In this document: positions 44,583 through 56,295 of the stretch, piece after piece
Numbering within the stretch: the stretch's first letter is position 1
Layout of the letters: each line of letters opens with the position of its first letter
Assembly (NCBI GenBank): GCA_030704615.1
Contig: CM060732.1
Span: forward strand, 45,737,053 to 45,801,052
Origin: Takakia lepidozioides
Taxonomy: Eukaryota; Streptophyta; Takakiopsida; Takakiales; Takakiaceae
Direction of reading: 5' to 3'
Length of the DNA stretch: 64,000 bases
Notes under the pieces: model-generated
Seen by the model: the letters and a program-made list of their open reading frames with translations, nothing else
What the model was told of the DNA's origin: nothing
Databases searched by the model: none
Made by a program: the position numbers and the translations under genes

Positions 44583-45537
44583 CTTTGCTATTTTTGGGGG
44601 AATTTCCAGCGACCCAAAGTACTTGAAATTCCACATCTCCCACACCGCAGGTCCAAAAATCACCCCTCCTCGTCGAGGGCTTTCCAACGGTACCAAGCAC
44701 CAGCGTCGGGGCCTCGAGATTGGGACATCTCAACGTTACAAAACAAAACAAAACAAAACAAAACAAACAAACAAACGTCTTGCTTCATATGTTGACTAAA
44801 GGCCCTATGTTGTTGGCCCAAGTGTCAAGTGTCATCTAAGTCCAAGTGTAATCCCCTAGTAGGTATCCAAGTGCATCTCCTATGTCGAGGCCCAAATGCG
44901 ACCTCTAGGGTAGCCTGTGCCGTTGGCCCCAGTGTCCACTGTCATCTAAGCCCAAGTGTAAGATCTTCTATATATCCCCCTACGTCTCCTATGTTGAGGC
45001 CCAAGCGCGACCTCTAGGGTAGCCTGTGCCGTTGGCCCAAGTGTCCAATGTCATCTAAGTCCAAGTGCAATCCTCTCTCTATCCAAGTGTGTCTCCTATG
45101 TTGAGGCCCAAATGCGACCTCTAGGGTAGCATGTGCCGTGTCAAGTGTCATCTAAGTCCAAGTGTAAGATCTTCTATGTATCCCAGTGCGTTTCCTATGT
45201 CAAGGCCCAAGTGCAACCTCTAGGATAGCCTGTACCCTATGTATCCCCTATGTATCTAGAGACCCTCCTCTTTGGGAGATCTAGGCCTAGGATAGCCTGC
45301 GTCATTGGCCCATGTGTTAAGAATTGAAATCTAAGTCCAAGTGCAATCCCCTATGTATTCAAGTAGCGTCTCCTACGTCAAGGCCCATGTGTGAAGAATT
45401 GAAATCTAAGCCCAAGTGCAATCTTCTATTCATGTTTCCAAGTGCATCTCCCATGTACAGGCCCAAATGTCCAATGTCATCTAAGTCCAAGTGCAATCCC
45501 ATATCTGATTTTTTTATTTTTTATTTTTATTTTTTTT

Positions 45538-45627
45538 CAGAGAGCCTACGACCAGATTTGAACCGGAGACCTTTCCCTTGATATCTCTCCCGTCGAGGCT
45601 CTAACCATTGTCCCAGGAATGCCCATT
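45538..45627 (-). repeat. tRNA-like module (copy 5)
   Basis: The best D-arm match of the set (gggacaatggttagagcctcg) with ccggttcaaatctggtcg. It is preceded on the plus strand by an A/T-rich run (45,505-45,537), which on the minus strand would be a poly-A-like tail after the tRNA-like part. Confidence 0.55.
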
Positions 45628-46020
45628 TTGCCATTTTTGCTATTTTTTTATGAATTTCCAGCGACCAAAAATACTTGGAATTCCGTATCTCCCACACTGT
45701 AGGTCCAAAAATCCTGAGACCAAGGCGGTGCACCCCTCCTCCTCGAGGGCTTTCCATCGGTACCAATCACCAGGGCTGGGGCCATGCGGTTTGGGACATC
45801 TCAACGCTACAAAATAAAACAAAACAAACAAACGTCTCGATTCATATATTGACTAGGGTAGCCTGTGCCGTTGGCCCAAGTGTCCAGTGTCATCTAAGTC
45901 CAAGTGCAATCCCCTATATTGTATCAAAGTGCGTCTCCTATGTCGAGGCCCAAATGCAACCTCTAGGGTAGCCTTTGCCGCTGGCCCAAGTGTCCAATGT
46001 CATCTAAGTAAGTTTTTTTC

Positions 46021-46110
46021 CACAGAGCCTATGACCAGATTTGAACCGGAGACCTTTCCCTTGATGTCTCTCCCGTCGAGGCTCCAACCATTGTTACAGG
46101 AATGCCCACT
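46021..46110 (-). repeat. tRNA-like module (copy 6)
   Basis: The same module with ccggttcaaatctggtcata and taacaatggttggagcc. The body runs to an imperfect (AAAAC)n tail near 46,328. Confidence 0.55.
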
Positions 46111-47142
46111 TTGCCATTTTTGTTTTTTTTTTTTCCGAATTTCCAGTGACCAAAAGTACTTAGAATTTCGTTTCTCCCACACCGTAGGTCCAAAAATTGT
46201 GAGACCAAGCCCGTGCACCCCTCCTCGTCGAGGGCTTTCCAACGGTACCAAGCACCAGCGCCGGGGCCTTGCGGTTTGGGACATCTCAAAGTGACAAAAC
46301 AAAACCATACAAAACAAACAAAACAAACGTCTCGATTCATATATTGACTAGGGTAGCTTGTGCCGTTGGCCCAAGTGTCCAGTATCATCTAAGCCCAAGT
46401 GTAAGATCTTCTATGTATCCAAGTGCACCTCCTATGTAGAGGACCAAGTGCGACCTCTAGTGTAGCCTATGCCGTTTGGCCCATATGTGAAGAATTGAAA
46501 TCTAAGACCAAGTGTAATTTCCTATGTATCCAAGTGCATCTCCCATGTAGAGCCCCAATTGTCCACTGTCATCTAAGCCTAAGTCCAATCCCCTATGTAT
46601 GCAATGCAATTTCCTATGTATCCAAGTGCGTTTCCTATGTCGAGGCCCAAATGCGACCTCTAGGGTAGCTTGTGCCGTTGGTCCAAGTGTCCAGTGTCAT
46701 CTAAGTCCAAGTGCAATCCCCTATGTATCCAAGTGCGTCTCCTATGTCGAGGCCCAAATGCGACCTCTAGGGTAGCCTGTGCCGTTGGCCCAAGTGTCCA
46801 ATGTCATCGAAGCCCAAGTGTAAGATCTTCTATGTATCCCAATGCTTCTCCTATGTCGAGGCCCAAGGGCGACCTTTAGTGTAGCCTATGTCGTTTGCCC
46901 CATATGTGAAGAATTGAAATCTAAGACCAAGTGTAATTTCCTATGTATCCAAGTGCATCTCCCATGTAGAGCCTCAATTGTCCACTGTCATCTAAGCCCA
47001 AGTATCTAGTGCAATTTCCTATGTATCCAAGTGCGTCTCCTATGTCAAGGCCCAAGTGCAACCTCTAGGCCCTAGGATAGCCTGTGCCGTTGGGCCGAGT
47101 TTCCAATGTCATCTAAGTCATTCAAGTCTAATCAGTTTTTTT

Positions 47143-47230
47143 CCACAAAGCCTACGACTAGATTTGAACCGGAAACCTCTCCCTTGATATCTCTCCCGTC
47201 GAGGCTCCAACCATTGTCCCAGGAATGCCC
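47143..47230 (-). repeat. tRNA-like module (copy 7)
   Basis: The last copy of the array, with ccggttcaaatctagtcg. The body and (AAAAC)n tail end near 47,440, after which the array stops. Confidence 0.55.
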
Positions 47231-47460
47231 ACTTTGCCATTTTTGCTATTTTTTGTGTTTTCCAGCGACCAAAAGTACTTGGAATTCGACATCTCCCACA
47301 CCGCATGTCCAAAAATCGTGAGACCAAGCCCGTGCACCCCTCCTCAACGAGGGCTTTCCAACGGTACTAAGCACCAGCGTCTGGGGCCTCGCGGTTCGGG
47401 ACATCTCAACGTGACAAAACAAAACAAAACAAACAATCTTCATTCATATATTGATGTATG

Positions 47461-50220
47461 TCTGTATTATATATTTGGGTTTTAATCAGTGAACATACAT
47501 CAAGATAAAGGCACCAATGTGTGGTCTTCCTTAAGAGAGGAGCCAATTATTTAAAACAATAGAACAATAAAAGGTTAACACCTCGACTCCATGTTGTGGC
47601 CATACATATCAATAATAAAATACAAAAGAGAAATATATGATGTTTAGATATTTTTGGATAACCTTCACACCTAACATTTCTAGCTATAAAATTAGCTTTA
47701 GACTTGCGCATGTAATTTGATTAGAAAACATATGCGAGACAAGAAAAGAAATACAACATGGCTTTTTTTGGACCTATTTTTCTAAATAAGGACCAATTTT
47801 TACTATTTTGGAATAGTTGGATGTGTTGCACTCCTAAATCTTTGGAGAAATTGTGGGGGTTGGAGAAGTTGGCTGATAGACAATCTAGACATATGTGTTG
47901 TCAATAGGGATAGACAATTTTTTAAAGCATGAAATCATGCATGGCAGAGTACGTTCAATTTGGGTGTTTTTCATGTGTTGTTGATCATCCTCTTGTTACA
48001 TTGGATAGAACCCGACCTAGAAAATCAAATGACCACATCCATGTTTTTTAGTTTTGAGCAAAGCAAGGGGTTGTATAGTGATCATTTATGTGATGGAAAA
48101 CAAGTACATCAAAGCTCAATATCGCCCTCTTTGATCATTGCAATGGAAGTCTAGTTAGCTGATTAGACCCATGTTCGCACTTTGAGAATTATGGATTTGG
48201 CCGCACCATTAAAATTCGGAACTTCTCAAAGACGAGTGGTATGGTACCGATGCCTACATGCTGGAGGTTATCTAATTCCATATCCGCATGAAGGGTTACA
48301 GTTGTTTGGTGGATTCTCCAGTGATGGCAGATGTTTTTTTTCATTCCTTTCTATTCAGGAGTGGATGCTCTACAATATCTCTATGCCGACAACAAAAAAG
48401 AATGTAGGACAATATGGCAAAGAACTAATGTCTTGGTTGCATTGGAAATCAAGACATTGGTGGCGGTGACATGGAGGTAAGGACCAATTTCTGACTGCAT
48501 GAAGCATAGCATGAAACTTTAGCAAGGAGCCGACGGATGCAGGTCATTGGGGCACTAGCCGTTTCTCCTTACCAGAGCTTTGTGAACGTGACAACAATGG
48601 TGCTTGAGTGAAATCCATGGATAAATTCTGGGCAGGCCATTCCTTACCCGACGGGATTTCATCCTTCTACAACAGAAAGCTTAAATGCAGGGATTGCCAA
48701 AGTAGGAAGTTCTTGATGCTTGAAAAACAAGATACATAATAGTCACGCTGTTCACGTCTAATTTGTATTCTCTCCAGTAACGAGCAGTCAACATCAATTT
48801 GACCAACTGTCACTAATTCAAAATCAAACTACTCATGATGAAGGTGTGTGGATGTAATTGTTGCAATCCTACACATCTCTCTTTGCATTCTCAGGATCTT
48901 TAGGTCGCAAGATGGTTGAAAGCATGCGGGACATTCTTCTGCAACAGTGTCTAGATGCTGGATCGTTCGGATGTTCTCTGCTTGATTGTAGTAAGATTAA
49001 ATGCGATCACAATCCAGAGCCTGTTTACAACGACCTTTTGCATGCAGATTTTGGTCTTCAACCAAGAGGAGATACTACCACTCGTTGCTCAGCGTTTGAT
49101 TAAATAATAGCAAGGATGCATACCGGTATTTTTCATGATGATGATGCCTACACACAATACACATGGCATCTCCCCATAGACCCTACCAAATACTCTGTTT
49201 TTTTCCCGGAGGAGGAAATCAAAGGATGGATTGATTGTACATGACGCCTTGCAAGAATACTCAAACATCCAAATATTAGATATGCGTAATAACCTCATTT
49301 CTCTTATTCCAAATTTATTGTATAAACATCCTCATAGCAGCCCAGTGGGAAATAGTTCGAGAGATGCTTTTGACATTAGTATTGAGGAGGTTCTAAAGAT
49401 GGTGACAGCTACAAAGAAAATGTAATTTGATGTTTGTGATGAAATCTAAACATCTATGTCATAGATTTATATGTCCATTTATTTATCCTACAGATAAAGG
49501 GTAAAGGCCAATATTTTTGACCGGATAAGGATAAATACCGGGTAGGGATAAATGATTTACCCTTTTTATACCCGCCGGGTAAATAAAGGATATATTGAAG
49601 GATATATATATATATATATATGCTCAACTAAAAAAAAACTAATTAATTTAAGGTAATCAATTTTTGGTCTAACTTTTGGTTTAGTATGAGCTTGGTTGAT
49701 AAGTTGTATCATATGTTGTGAATAATATGAGGGATGATCATGTGCGTGTTTCTTCACACCAAAGCTAATAATCAAACAATGCGAGATGGCTTGAATATAC
49801 TTGCAATCCATACCTCGACCTCTCACAAGCACACATGGGCCTCCACCTCTCACAACTAACCTAATCTAGCTATCATAGTAAGATAGGCTAAATTAAATAT
49901 GACATCCACCAGCTCCTTATTCATTTTCATCTGAATTGTCACTAACACGTTTCATCAAGTAAAAATGATAGCTGCAACACAAGGAGAATCCATGACCCGA
50001 CATAGATGTAGATGGAAAGACACCCATTTTAGTCTATTATTCATTCGATTCCATGGACTTGTGGGAGCAACATAATATAATACCATGCAGCATTGGCATA
50101 AAAATTGTGTGTGCCATCACTGATCATCTCTGTATGTTTTCATGTGTACTCTGCGAAAGACCGAGTCTTGTCGTGCACAACTTGCCAGACTTTGTATGCT
50201 CTGACCATTGTCCATTCGAA
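47461..50220. other. Intergenic stretch with unrecognised short frames
   Basis: Frames at 48,182-48,469 and 48,858-49,103 are the longest, and neither shows a motif I recognise. A short frame near 49,231-49,425 contains SNIQILDMRNNLISLIPNLL, which has the spacing of one leucine-rich repeat; a single repeat is not enough to call a gene. A (TA)n tract lies near 49,604-49,622. Confidence 0.35.
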
Positions 50221-50430
50221 TAGTTCCCATTGTACAAGTTGATGGTGTTCGACGAGTGGTTGAACGGTATACCAGTTGCCTATATCATATCCGCGAGGAA
50301 TCGGACCATTGACCTAGTGCCGTGGATGGTAGCCTTGCGCGATTCACTCCTCGGAGCTATGCCTAACTGGCGACCCAATGCCTTCATTGTGGACGATGCT
50401 GACGAGGTAGAAATTAACGCAATTCGGTAA
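50221..50430 (+). pseudogene. Fragment of a second MULE-type transposase
   Basis: The frame reads KLMVFDEWLNGIPVAYIIS, then LVPWMVALRDSLLG and NAFIVDDADEVEINAIR. This matches the pattern of plant MULE/FAR1-like DDE cores, where an Asp in VFDE and the DD of IVDDA flank a short insert. It is unlike the transposase at 34.7-38.3 kb in sequence. It is a lone fragment cut off by the Ty3 integrase that follows. Confidence 0.65.
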
Positions 50431-50511
50431 GTCTGCTATCCCACAACGCCAGTCCATTGATGAAGTCCACAATGCCCGTCCATTGCTGTAACTCGTAAAA
50501 GAATTTATAAA

Positions 50512-51572
50512 ATCTTGTGACATGTGTGCTAGGGCGAAGAGACCACGACCTCAACCTTACGGCCTTCTTCAACCATTACCCATTCCCAAGGGTCCATGGT
50601 CGTCCTTGTCTATGGACTTTATTACGGACCTTCCAATTTCCAAGACCACCGACTCAATCCTTGTTATTGTGGATCATTTTACGAAGATGACACATTTAAT
50701 TCCATGTAATAAGACGGTTACAGACGAGGAAACTGCAAGACTCTTCCTCAATAATATCTACCGCATTCATGGACTCCCAAATGACATCGTATCTGATCAG
50801 GACCACAATTCATATCAAATTTCTGGAGGGGATTATTTCACATATTGGATACTAAGATCAACCACTCTACAGCTAATCATCCACAAACTGATGGTCAAAC
50901 CGAACGCGTAAACCAAATTTTGGAGCAGTATATTCGCTGTACGATAAATTATCACCAAGATAATTGGACGGACCTTCTGCCCTTGGCTGAGTTTACCTAC
51001 AACAACATTATACATTCTTCGACCAAACAAACTTCATTTTTCTCCAATTATGGTCATCATCCTCGAGCAAACTATTTCCACATAAAGACTGTCAAAAGCC
51101 CTGTTGCAGAATCCTTGCTACTCATCTTGCTACGATTCACAAGGAGCTTACATTCCATCTAGCAGAAGCTAAAAAATAATATAAGGATTATGTAGATCAA
51201 CATCGACAACTTCAACCCCAGTTCAAGGTCGGAGATCGTGTGTGGCTTCTTTGACGGGACATACAAACCTTGCGACCATCAAAGAAGTTGGATTATCAAC
51301 GCCTATGACCATTCAAAATTGTTCGACAAATAAATCCGGTCAGTTTTTGGCTTGAACTCCCACGAAGTATGCACATCCATCCAGTCTTTCATGTTTCATT
51401 ATTGGAGTTGTATCATCCATCGAATATTCTAGGGAGAATTTCCGTACCACCTCCACCAATCAAAGTCAATCAGAAAATCGAGTATGAAGTCGACGAAGTC
51501 ATAGATTCTCGCATCAAGTATAAACGTCTTGAGTATTTCGTACATTGGAAAGGCTACGACATCAGTGAATGA
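50512..51572 (+). pseudogene. Ty3 chromovirus integrase and chromodomain fragment
   Basis: The integrase core has WSSLSMDFITDLPIS (first Asp), LPNDIVSDQ (second Asp) and, one frame away, NHPQTDGQTERVNQILEQYIR (catalytic Glu), so there is a frameshift near 50,830. A C-terminal part follows with [17 protein letters not shown] and the chromodomain [26 protein letters not shown]. This is a Tf1/sushi-type chromovirus, a different lineage from the PHD-bearing element at 18-40 kb. No gag or RT was found upstream, so the element is 5'-truncated. Confidence 0.85.
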
Positions 51573-51990
51573 ACGTGAGAACATTCATCCAACCTCACCA
51601 ATGCATCTGACAAAGTCCAAGAGTTTCATCAACGATATGCAGCTAAGCCCCGAGCTACACGTCAATAAGACGTCACAACGATGATGTCAGCCAAATAATA
51701 TTGCATCTTGTATTGACAGCATGAAGTCACAAAAACCAGATACATTGGAGTTGTCGCTTACACAATTACCAGATCAGCCGTTCCGACTCTCATGACCTTC
51801 AACATCACGCCGACGTTCTCGAGACGATGAGCCACCAATGCGACGCATTCTTCCTCGTCTGGACCTCGTACGACGGCAAGATGAGCCTACTCGAAGTCTG
51901 ATAATCTTGCTGGAGGTTGAGGCTTCGAACCCAGTCTTCAACTCTATGCAAGTCCAAGATTTTACCGCTCCTCGAGGAACTCGGCGCTAG

Positions 51991-52002
51991 AGGAGAGGGC
52001 GA
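51991..52002 (+). promoter_or_regulatory. Polypurine tract of the chromovirus
   Basis: aggagagggcga immediately precedes tgtcacgga, the probable start of the 3' LTR. Confidence 0.6.
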
Positions 52003-52600
52003 TGTCACGGACATAGCCCATAGGAACTTACCAGGAATAAATACCAAAATTACCAAGTTACCATGGTACCGAAAGTTACCGTGATTTATCATGATTTACC
52101 ATGATTTATCATAAGTTATCACTAGTTATCAAATTACCAGGAGTTTATCAAATTACCGAGAGTAACTGGAGAAACTGCTCATGAAGCTTCCTTTGGAGGA
52201 AACTCCTCCATCAAGATACCTCCTTTGTTGAAGGAAACTTCTCCATCAAGAAATCTCCATTGGGGAAGCTACTTCCTAGTAGCCAGTATATATAGGAGGC
52301 GAGACTAGACACTTTTAAGTCTGCCAACACAAGTTCAAACTACTCTTGTTCCCAGTCCTAGTACTCCAGTCCAGCTTCCAGTATTGTAGTCTAGTTTCCA
52401 GTATCTGGTACCCTAGTTCAATTTCCAACATTCAAGTATTCGAGTCGATTTCCAGTATCTTGTACTCTTGTCCATTGTTATAAAAATCATCTTGATTCAT
52501 GTTTACCCGTCATGCATTCGGCCATGCCGACCTTGACTTCTTGTCTAGTCTTGTATCTCTAGTTTGATATCTTGTTTTGTTCAATCATGTTCTCGTCCTT
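52003..52600 (+). repeat. Probable 3' LTR of the chromovirus
   Basis: It starts tgtcacggacatag after the purine tract. It contains repeated atttaccatga/gttatca words, a TATA-like gtatatata at 52,287-52,295 and several ccagt..ccagtat repeats. The right end is uncertain, as no second copy is in the window; it should lie before the antisense LINE fragment. Confidence 0.55.
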
Positions 52601-53091
52601 GACACCTGTCACCTTTTTTGTAGAGAAAGGTAATGACTCCCTACGATAGTTCTGACGGCATCTTGCCCAGCAGTTGATTTGATTGGCCATTGCACAAAAA
52701 ACATTAGAGATGTGCATCCAAAGAGCTTTGTAGAATTCAGCCGACATTCCGTCAATACCCGGGGTTTTGTTATTGTTCATGAGGTTAAGGGCATTTTCCA
52801 GCTCCATAGCAGAGGTGCTGCCAAATGCTCCAGTTCGAAATGGTCTAGTTTTCGGGGTATGGCTTGAAGGCCTAAGTTGAGCTGATGGAGTTTGTGACGG
52901 TTGGCTGGGTTAGCTTGAAAAAACAATTGGAAGTGAGAAAAAGCTTGGCCGCACATATCTTTGGGGTTAGAATATTTGGCTCCATTGTTGTCAATGAGAA
53001 GCTCTGAAATGTGTTGCAGGGCTCTTCTTTGTTTCATCTTTTGAAAAAAATATTTTGACATCTTTTCTCCCTTACAAGACTAGTTAATCCA
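52601..53091 (-). pseudogene. LINE reverse-transcriptase N-terminal fragment
   Basis: The minus strand shows KQRRALQHISELLIDNNG, then FQLFFQANP and ELENALNLMNNNKTPGIDGMSAEFYKALW. The last block is the canonical start of the LINE RT domain (N-K-x-PG-x-DG-x-x-x-EFYK). The catalytic boxes are missing, so this is a small piece, abutting the chromovirus LTR in the opposite orientation. Confidence 0.75.
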
Positions 53092-53497
53092 TGCCTGCAA
53101 TTGCATTTTCTTCTCCTGCAGGTGTTGGAAGCTCCCCAGATTGAAGCGAGCTTCAAGGTAGGTTTTGAAGGTATGACTATCGCACGAATCCGATTTTATT
53201 TTTGTCTGGCAAATCCCAAGGACGTAATTATTTATAGATAGCAAGTTTTGTCTGCGCCCTTTATTTTCTAATTTCCTTCTTTGGCGCCAAAAATGGATGA
53301 AAACTTGTTGGATGTTATGAATGTTATGTACACTAATTCCATCATTTTTATAAATTTGAGCAGTCTCATTTCAGTTTGGGCCGCATGTCAAAGCCATAAT
53401 AGGCACACACAATTTCTGCCAAGTAAGACACCTTAAAAGCGGCAAAACTTGCTATCTATTAATAATTACCTAATATATTAGATAAATACATTTGACA

Positions 53498-54766
53498 TGA
53501 CGAGCGATGCTACGGCGTGAGCGGTGAGCGCACGCTCACGCGGGGCTGACGTGGCGTGAGCCCACGCTCAGGCCACGTCAGTGCGAGCGAAGGCCATGTT
53601 AGCAAATGCCAGAGGACGGGGGGTCGAAGAAAGATAACCTATTCCCGCTGGATCTATAACCGTGGGAATAGGCATGTACAATATTTTGAAATTAGACCCC
53701 ACTATGACAGAAGAGCACATGGCTGCAATGAATAGATAGGATTGTCAGCTGCTGACCTATGTTGCATATTGCAAACAAGACGATACCATTTTGAGGCAAT
53801 TGCAAGAAAAACGAAAAAAATTTCTCCTGAAAGTGGTGTGCGGCACCACACACCACTTTCAATGGCATCTGCGGGAAAAAAAAAAACCCCCAAAAAAACC
53901 CTATAAAAAACCCCTAAAAGTGGTGTGCGGTGATGTGCGGCACTGCACACCGCACACCACTTTCTAGAAAGAAACAAACCCTAAACAACCCTAAGAAAAA
54001 CCCCCAAAAAAACTTTAACCCTCAAAGTGGTGTGTGGCACCGCACCCTACTTTTAGTGGCATCTGCGGGAAAAAAAAAAAAAAAACCCTAAAAACCTAAA
54101 AGAACCCTAAAAAAAGAAAAAAGAAATCCCCTGAAAAGGGGTGTGCGGCACCGCACACTAAAAAATAACCTTAAAAAACCCTAAAAACCCTTAAAAACCT
54201 AAAACCCCCCCCCCCCAAAGGGAAAAAAACAAATTTTGAAAAGGGGTTTGTGGCACCGCACACCTCTTTCAGTGGCACCGCACACTAAAACAAACCCTAA
54301 AGAAACCCTATAAACCCCCCCCAAAAAAACCCTTGAAAGTGGTGTGCGGCACCACAGACCTCTTTTAGTGGCAGCTGCGGGGAAAATAAACCCCCCCCCC
54401 TAAGAAACCCATAAGAAAACCCTAAAAAACCCAAAACCCAAAAAACAAGAAAAAAATTCAGTGGCATCTGCGGGGAAAAAATCCCTAAAAACTCTAAAGA
54501 AACCCTAAGTAAACCCTAATTACCCATCCACTATACCACCTTCCCCTTAATTACTAATATTCATTATACCCATTGTCAATATCGCAGCAATCGGTTGGAT
54601 CCTTGGCAAGTGTGCTCTTCATATAGTCTTGTCACTTGCATGCCTACAAGGACATCCTGCCCGCGGTTATGGGTGCTATCCGCGAAATTGCGTACAATAC
54701 ATTTTTGCAAAATCCTAGGGTAGCTCCGCTCATGTGAGCATAGGCTCACCGCTCACGATCTACCAT
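53498..54766. mobile_element. Non-autonomous relative (MITE) of the MULE
   Basis: The left end has gatgctacggcgtgagcgg, then tgagcgcacgctcacg and gctgacgtggcgtgagc. The right end, reverse-complemented, reads gatggtagatcgtgagcgg, then tgagcctatgctcac. The left end is also very like the start of the 11.3-kb MULE (gatgcctcggcgtgagc), and both contain attcccgc..accgtggga words further in. No transposase is inside. I could not identify a convincing target duplication. Confidence 0.65.
53770..54530. repeat. CCCTAAA-like interstitial repeats alternating with a gtgtgcggcacc palindrome
   Basis: Degenerate ccctaaa/ccctaaaaa runs, resembling the plant telomere unit, alternate with gaaagtggtgtgcggcaccgcacaccactttc-type inverted repeats and agtggcatctgcggggaaaa. 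The whole block lies inside the MULE-related MITE. The runs are degenerate and are not a telomere end. Confidence 0.75.
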
Positions 54767-55553
54767 CGACCAAGTATTATTCTTCAATAGTGGTATATCC
54801 TTAGACACCATGCGCTTTCAAGCAAAACCTTTGAGTGGAAGTGGAGTTCTATATTCTCATACGGTTCCTCAACGAAGGTATAGTGTTTTAAATGTATATT
54901 TTTTTGCATTTGCAACAACCAAATATAATTCTTCAAACGTAATATGGTTCTTTGCAAGTGTAAAGAAGGAGTTTTGCAATTTGTGTTGGAAAGATATTAA
55001 CTCAACAAGTGATAACAAAGATAAAGTTTCTTTAAAGAAAGAAAGAGGACTCCTCTTGAAAGGAGCCTGCACTATAGTGTCTCTTCATCCCAAAGGATAT
55101 TTAGTATTGCCTCCCCAAAGCCAAAATCCTTCACCGACCAAACTACATAATCCCTAAATCAGTGCCCAAGGCACATTAGAAACCTACTTCGGCGGCTACT
55201 CAATTACAATGGTATCTTGCTTGCTGTGATTTACCTTTACAAAACTGAAAAATCAAACGTTTTCAAATTGGCATCATGTTCACGGTATGAACATGAGACA
55301 TGATCATGATCTCCCCGAAGTTGGTTCAACCAAAAATGGGTCACATAGGCACTTGAGGTTTACATATCACAATTTTTCAAAATAAAATAAAATGCAAGAT
55401 CCCAAATATATATATATATGTACGCATAACTATCCATAAGCACTGAAGTGAATGTCGTTTTGCAGAGTGGATTGGCCCTACTCTTTCATGAAGGTAGGGG
55501 AAGGTAGGGGACTACGCATGGGTATGAGTCCTAAGATAAATCATGGGTTGGAG
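54767..55553. other. Intergenic stretch between two MITEs
   Basis: A 115-codon frame (54,810-55,157) is present, but I recognise no motif in it; CNLCW is the only notable cluster. A (TA)n tract lies near 55,411. Confidence 0.3.
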
Positions 55554-55561
55554 GAAGGAAC
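55554..55561. repeat. 8-bp target duplication of the hAT MITE, left copy
   Basis: gaaggaac, repeated exactly at 56,288-56,295. Confidence 0.9.
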
Positions 55562-56287
55562 CAGTGTTGGGCGGTTATGAACATTGGCCGGTTATAACCG
55601 CCTGTTATTAGACCGGTGATATATATATCTATCCGGAGGAGGTGCAAAAATAAAAAAACCGGATAAAAACAGATCCGGCGGAGGCTAGGGGTTGAGATAA
55701 CTGGTGGGCTTCGAGAACCGGCGAGCAAGTTTGGTTTTTTATTTATTGGTATCCGGCCATGGCCTTAAAAAAGGACCCGGTTATCAATAAATAGTGTCAG
55801 CATATACCCTTGCTAAGATTAATGTGACACCAATCTGGTAACTAAGATGTCCATTATTGATCATCTGGATGATGTAGTTTCAACGGCTAACCATCTTGCA
55901 TGGCTGGTCAATCCTTGCTTGGCATTTATTTAAGCTTTATTTTTAAAATATTTCATCATTTCAATATATGTAATTTTTTATTTTATAAATAGTTCATTTA
56001 CATGACCGCAATATAACCGTTTTAAGGACCGCCGGTTATCTACCGGTTATGAAGTATATTGAACTTCCAGAACCGGTTCAAAAAACTGCCTGTGTTGCAA
56101 AGGTCTTTAATAACCGGAATTGAACTTAACCGAGTTTTTTGAAAACATCAAAGAACCGCCTCCTCCGGCAGGTTATTTAATTTTTCTTTTCTCCATTTAA
56201 CCGCCTCGGAAGGTTCTAAAGAAGTGGCAATTGGCAAAGAACCTGCAGTGGAGGAGCTCATGAAAACCTGATAACCGCCCAACACTG
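55562..56287. mobile_element. Non-autonomous hAT transposon
   Basis: The 726-bp element starts cagtgttgggcggttat and ends with its exact 17-bp reverse complement ataaccgcccaacactg. The 8-bp duplication gaaggaac directly abuts both ends. An 8-bp duplication and a CAG-type terminal repeat are diagnostic of the hAT superfamily. Subterminal ccggttataaccgcc, aaccggttc and accgcctcc motifs recur near both ends and are candidate transposase-binding sites. No coding sequence is present. Confidence 0.92.
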
Positions 56288-56295
56288 GAAGGAAC
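56288..56295. repeat. 8-bp target duplication of the hAT MITE, right copy
   Basis: gaaggaac, identical to 55,554-55,561. Confidence 0.9.

Larger units (their letters stand above)
43455..47460. repeat. Composite array of ~105-bp subrepeats and tRNA-like SINE modules
   Basis: The basic unit is gtatccaagtgcgtctcctatgtcgaggcccaaatgcgacctctagggtagcctgtgccgttggcccaagtgtccaatgtcatctaagtccaagtgcaatcc in many variants. At six places the unit runs through an oligo-T stretch into a tRNA-like module (read on the minus strand). The body then follows (ccagcgaccaaaagtac..aggtccaaaaatc..gagggctttccaacggtaccaagcacc..gggacatctcaacgtgac), ending in (AAAAC)n and cgtctcgattcatatattgact, after which gggtagcctgtgcc starts again. 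The family also occurs at 17.7 and 40.7 kb. The many open frames here are repeat-derived and not genes. Confidence 0.88.

Noticed and set aside
43960-47230. tRNA genes suggested by the D-arm and T-arm-like segments
   Set aside because: The acceptor and anticodon stems do not pair fully and the module recurs within a repeat family, so SINE-like modules are more likely than functional tRNA genes.
43239-47485. Dozens of open frames of 60-145 codons across the repeat array on both strands
   Set aside because: They are translations of the same repeated DNA (for example recurring MSSKSKCNPLC-like starts) with no family motifs, and they shift frame between repeat units.
48182-49425. A leucine-rich-repeat or novel gene at 48-49.4 kb
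   Set aside because: Only one repeat-like segment was found, frames are short and no splice-consistent series could be built.
53770-54530. Chromosome end suggested by CCCTAAA runs
   Set aside because: The units are degenerate, alternate with other repeats and lie between the inverted ends of a MITE, with host sequence on both sides.
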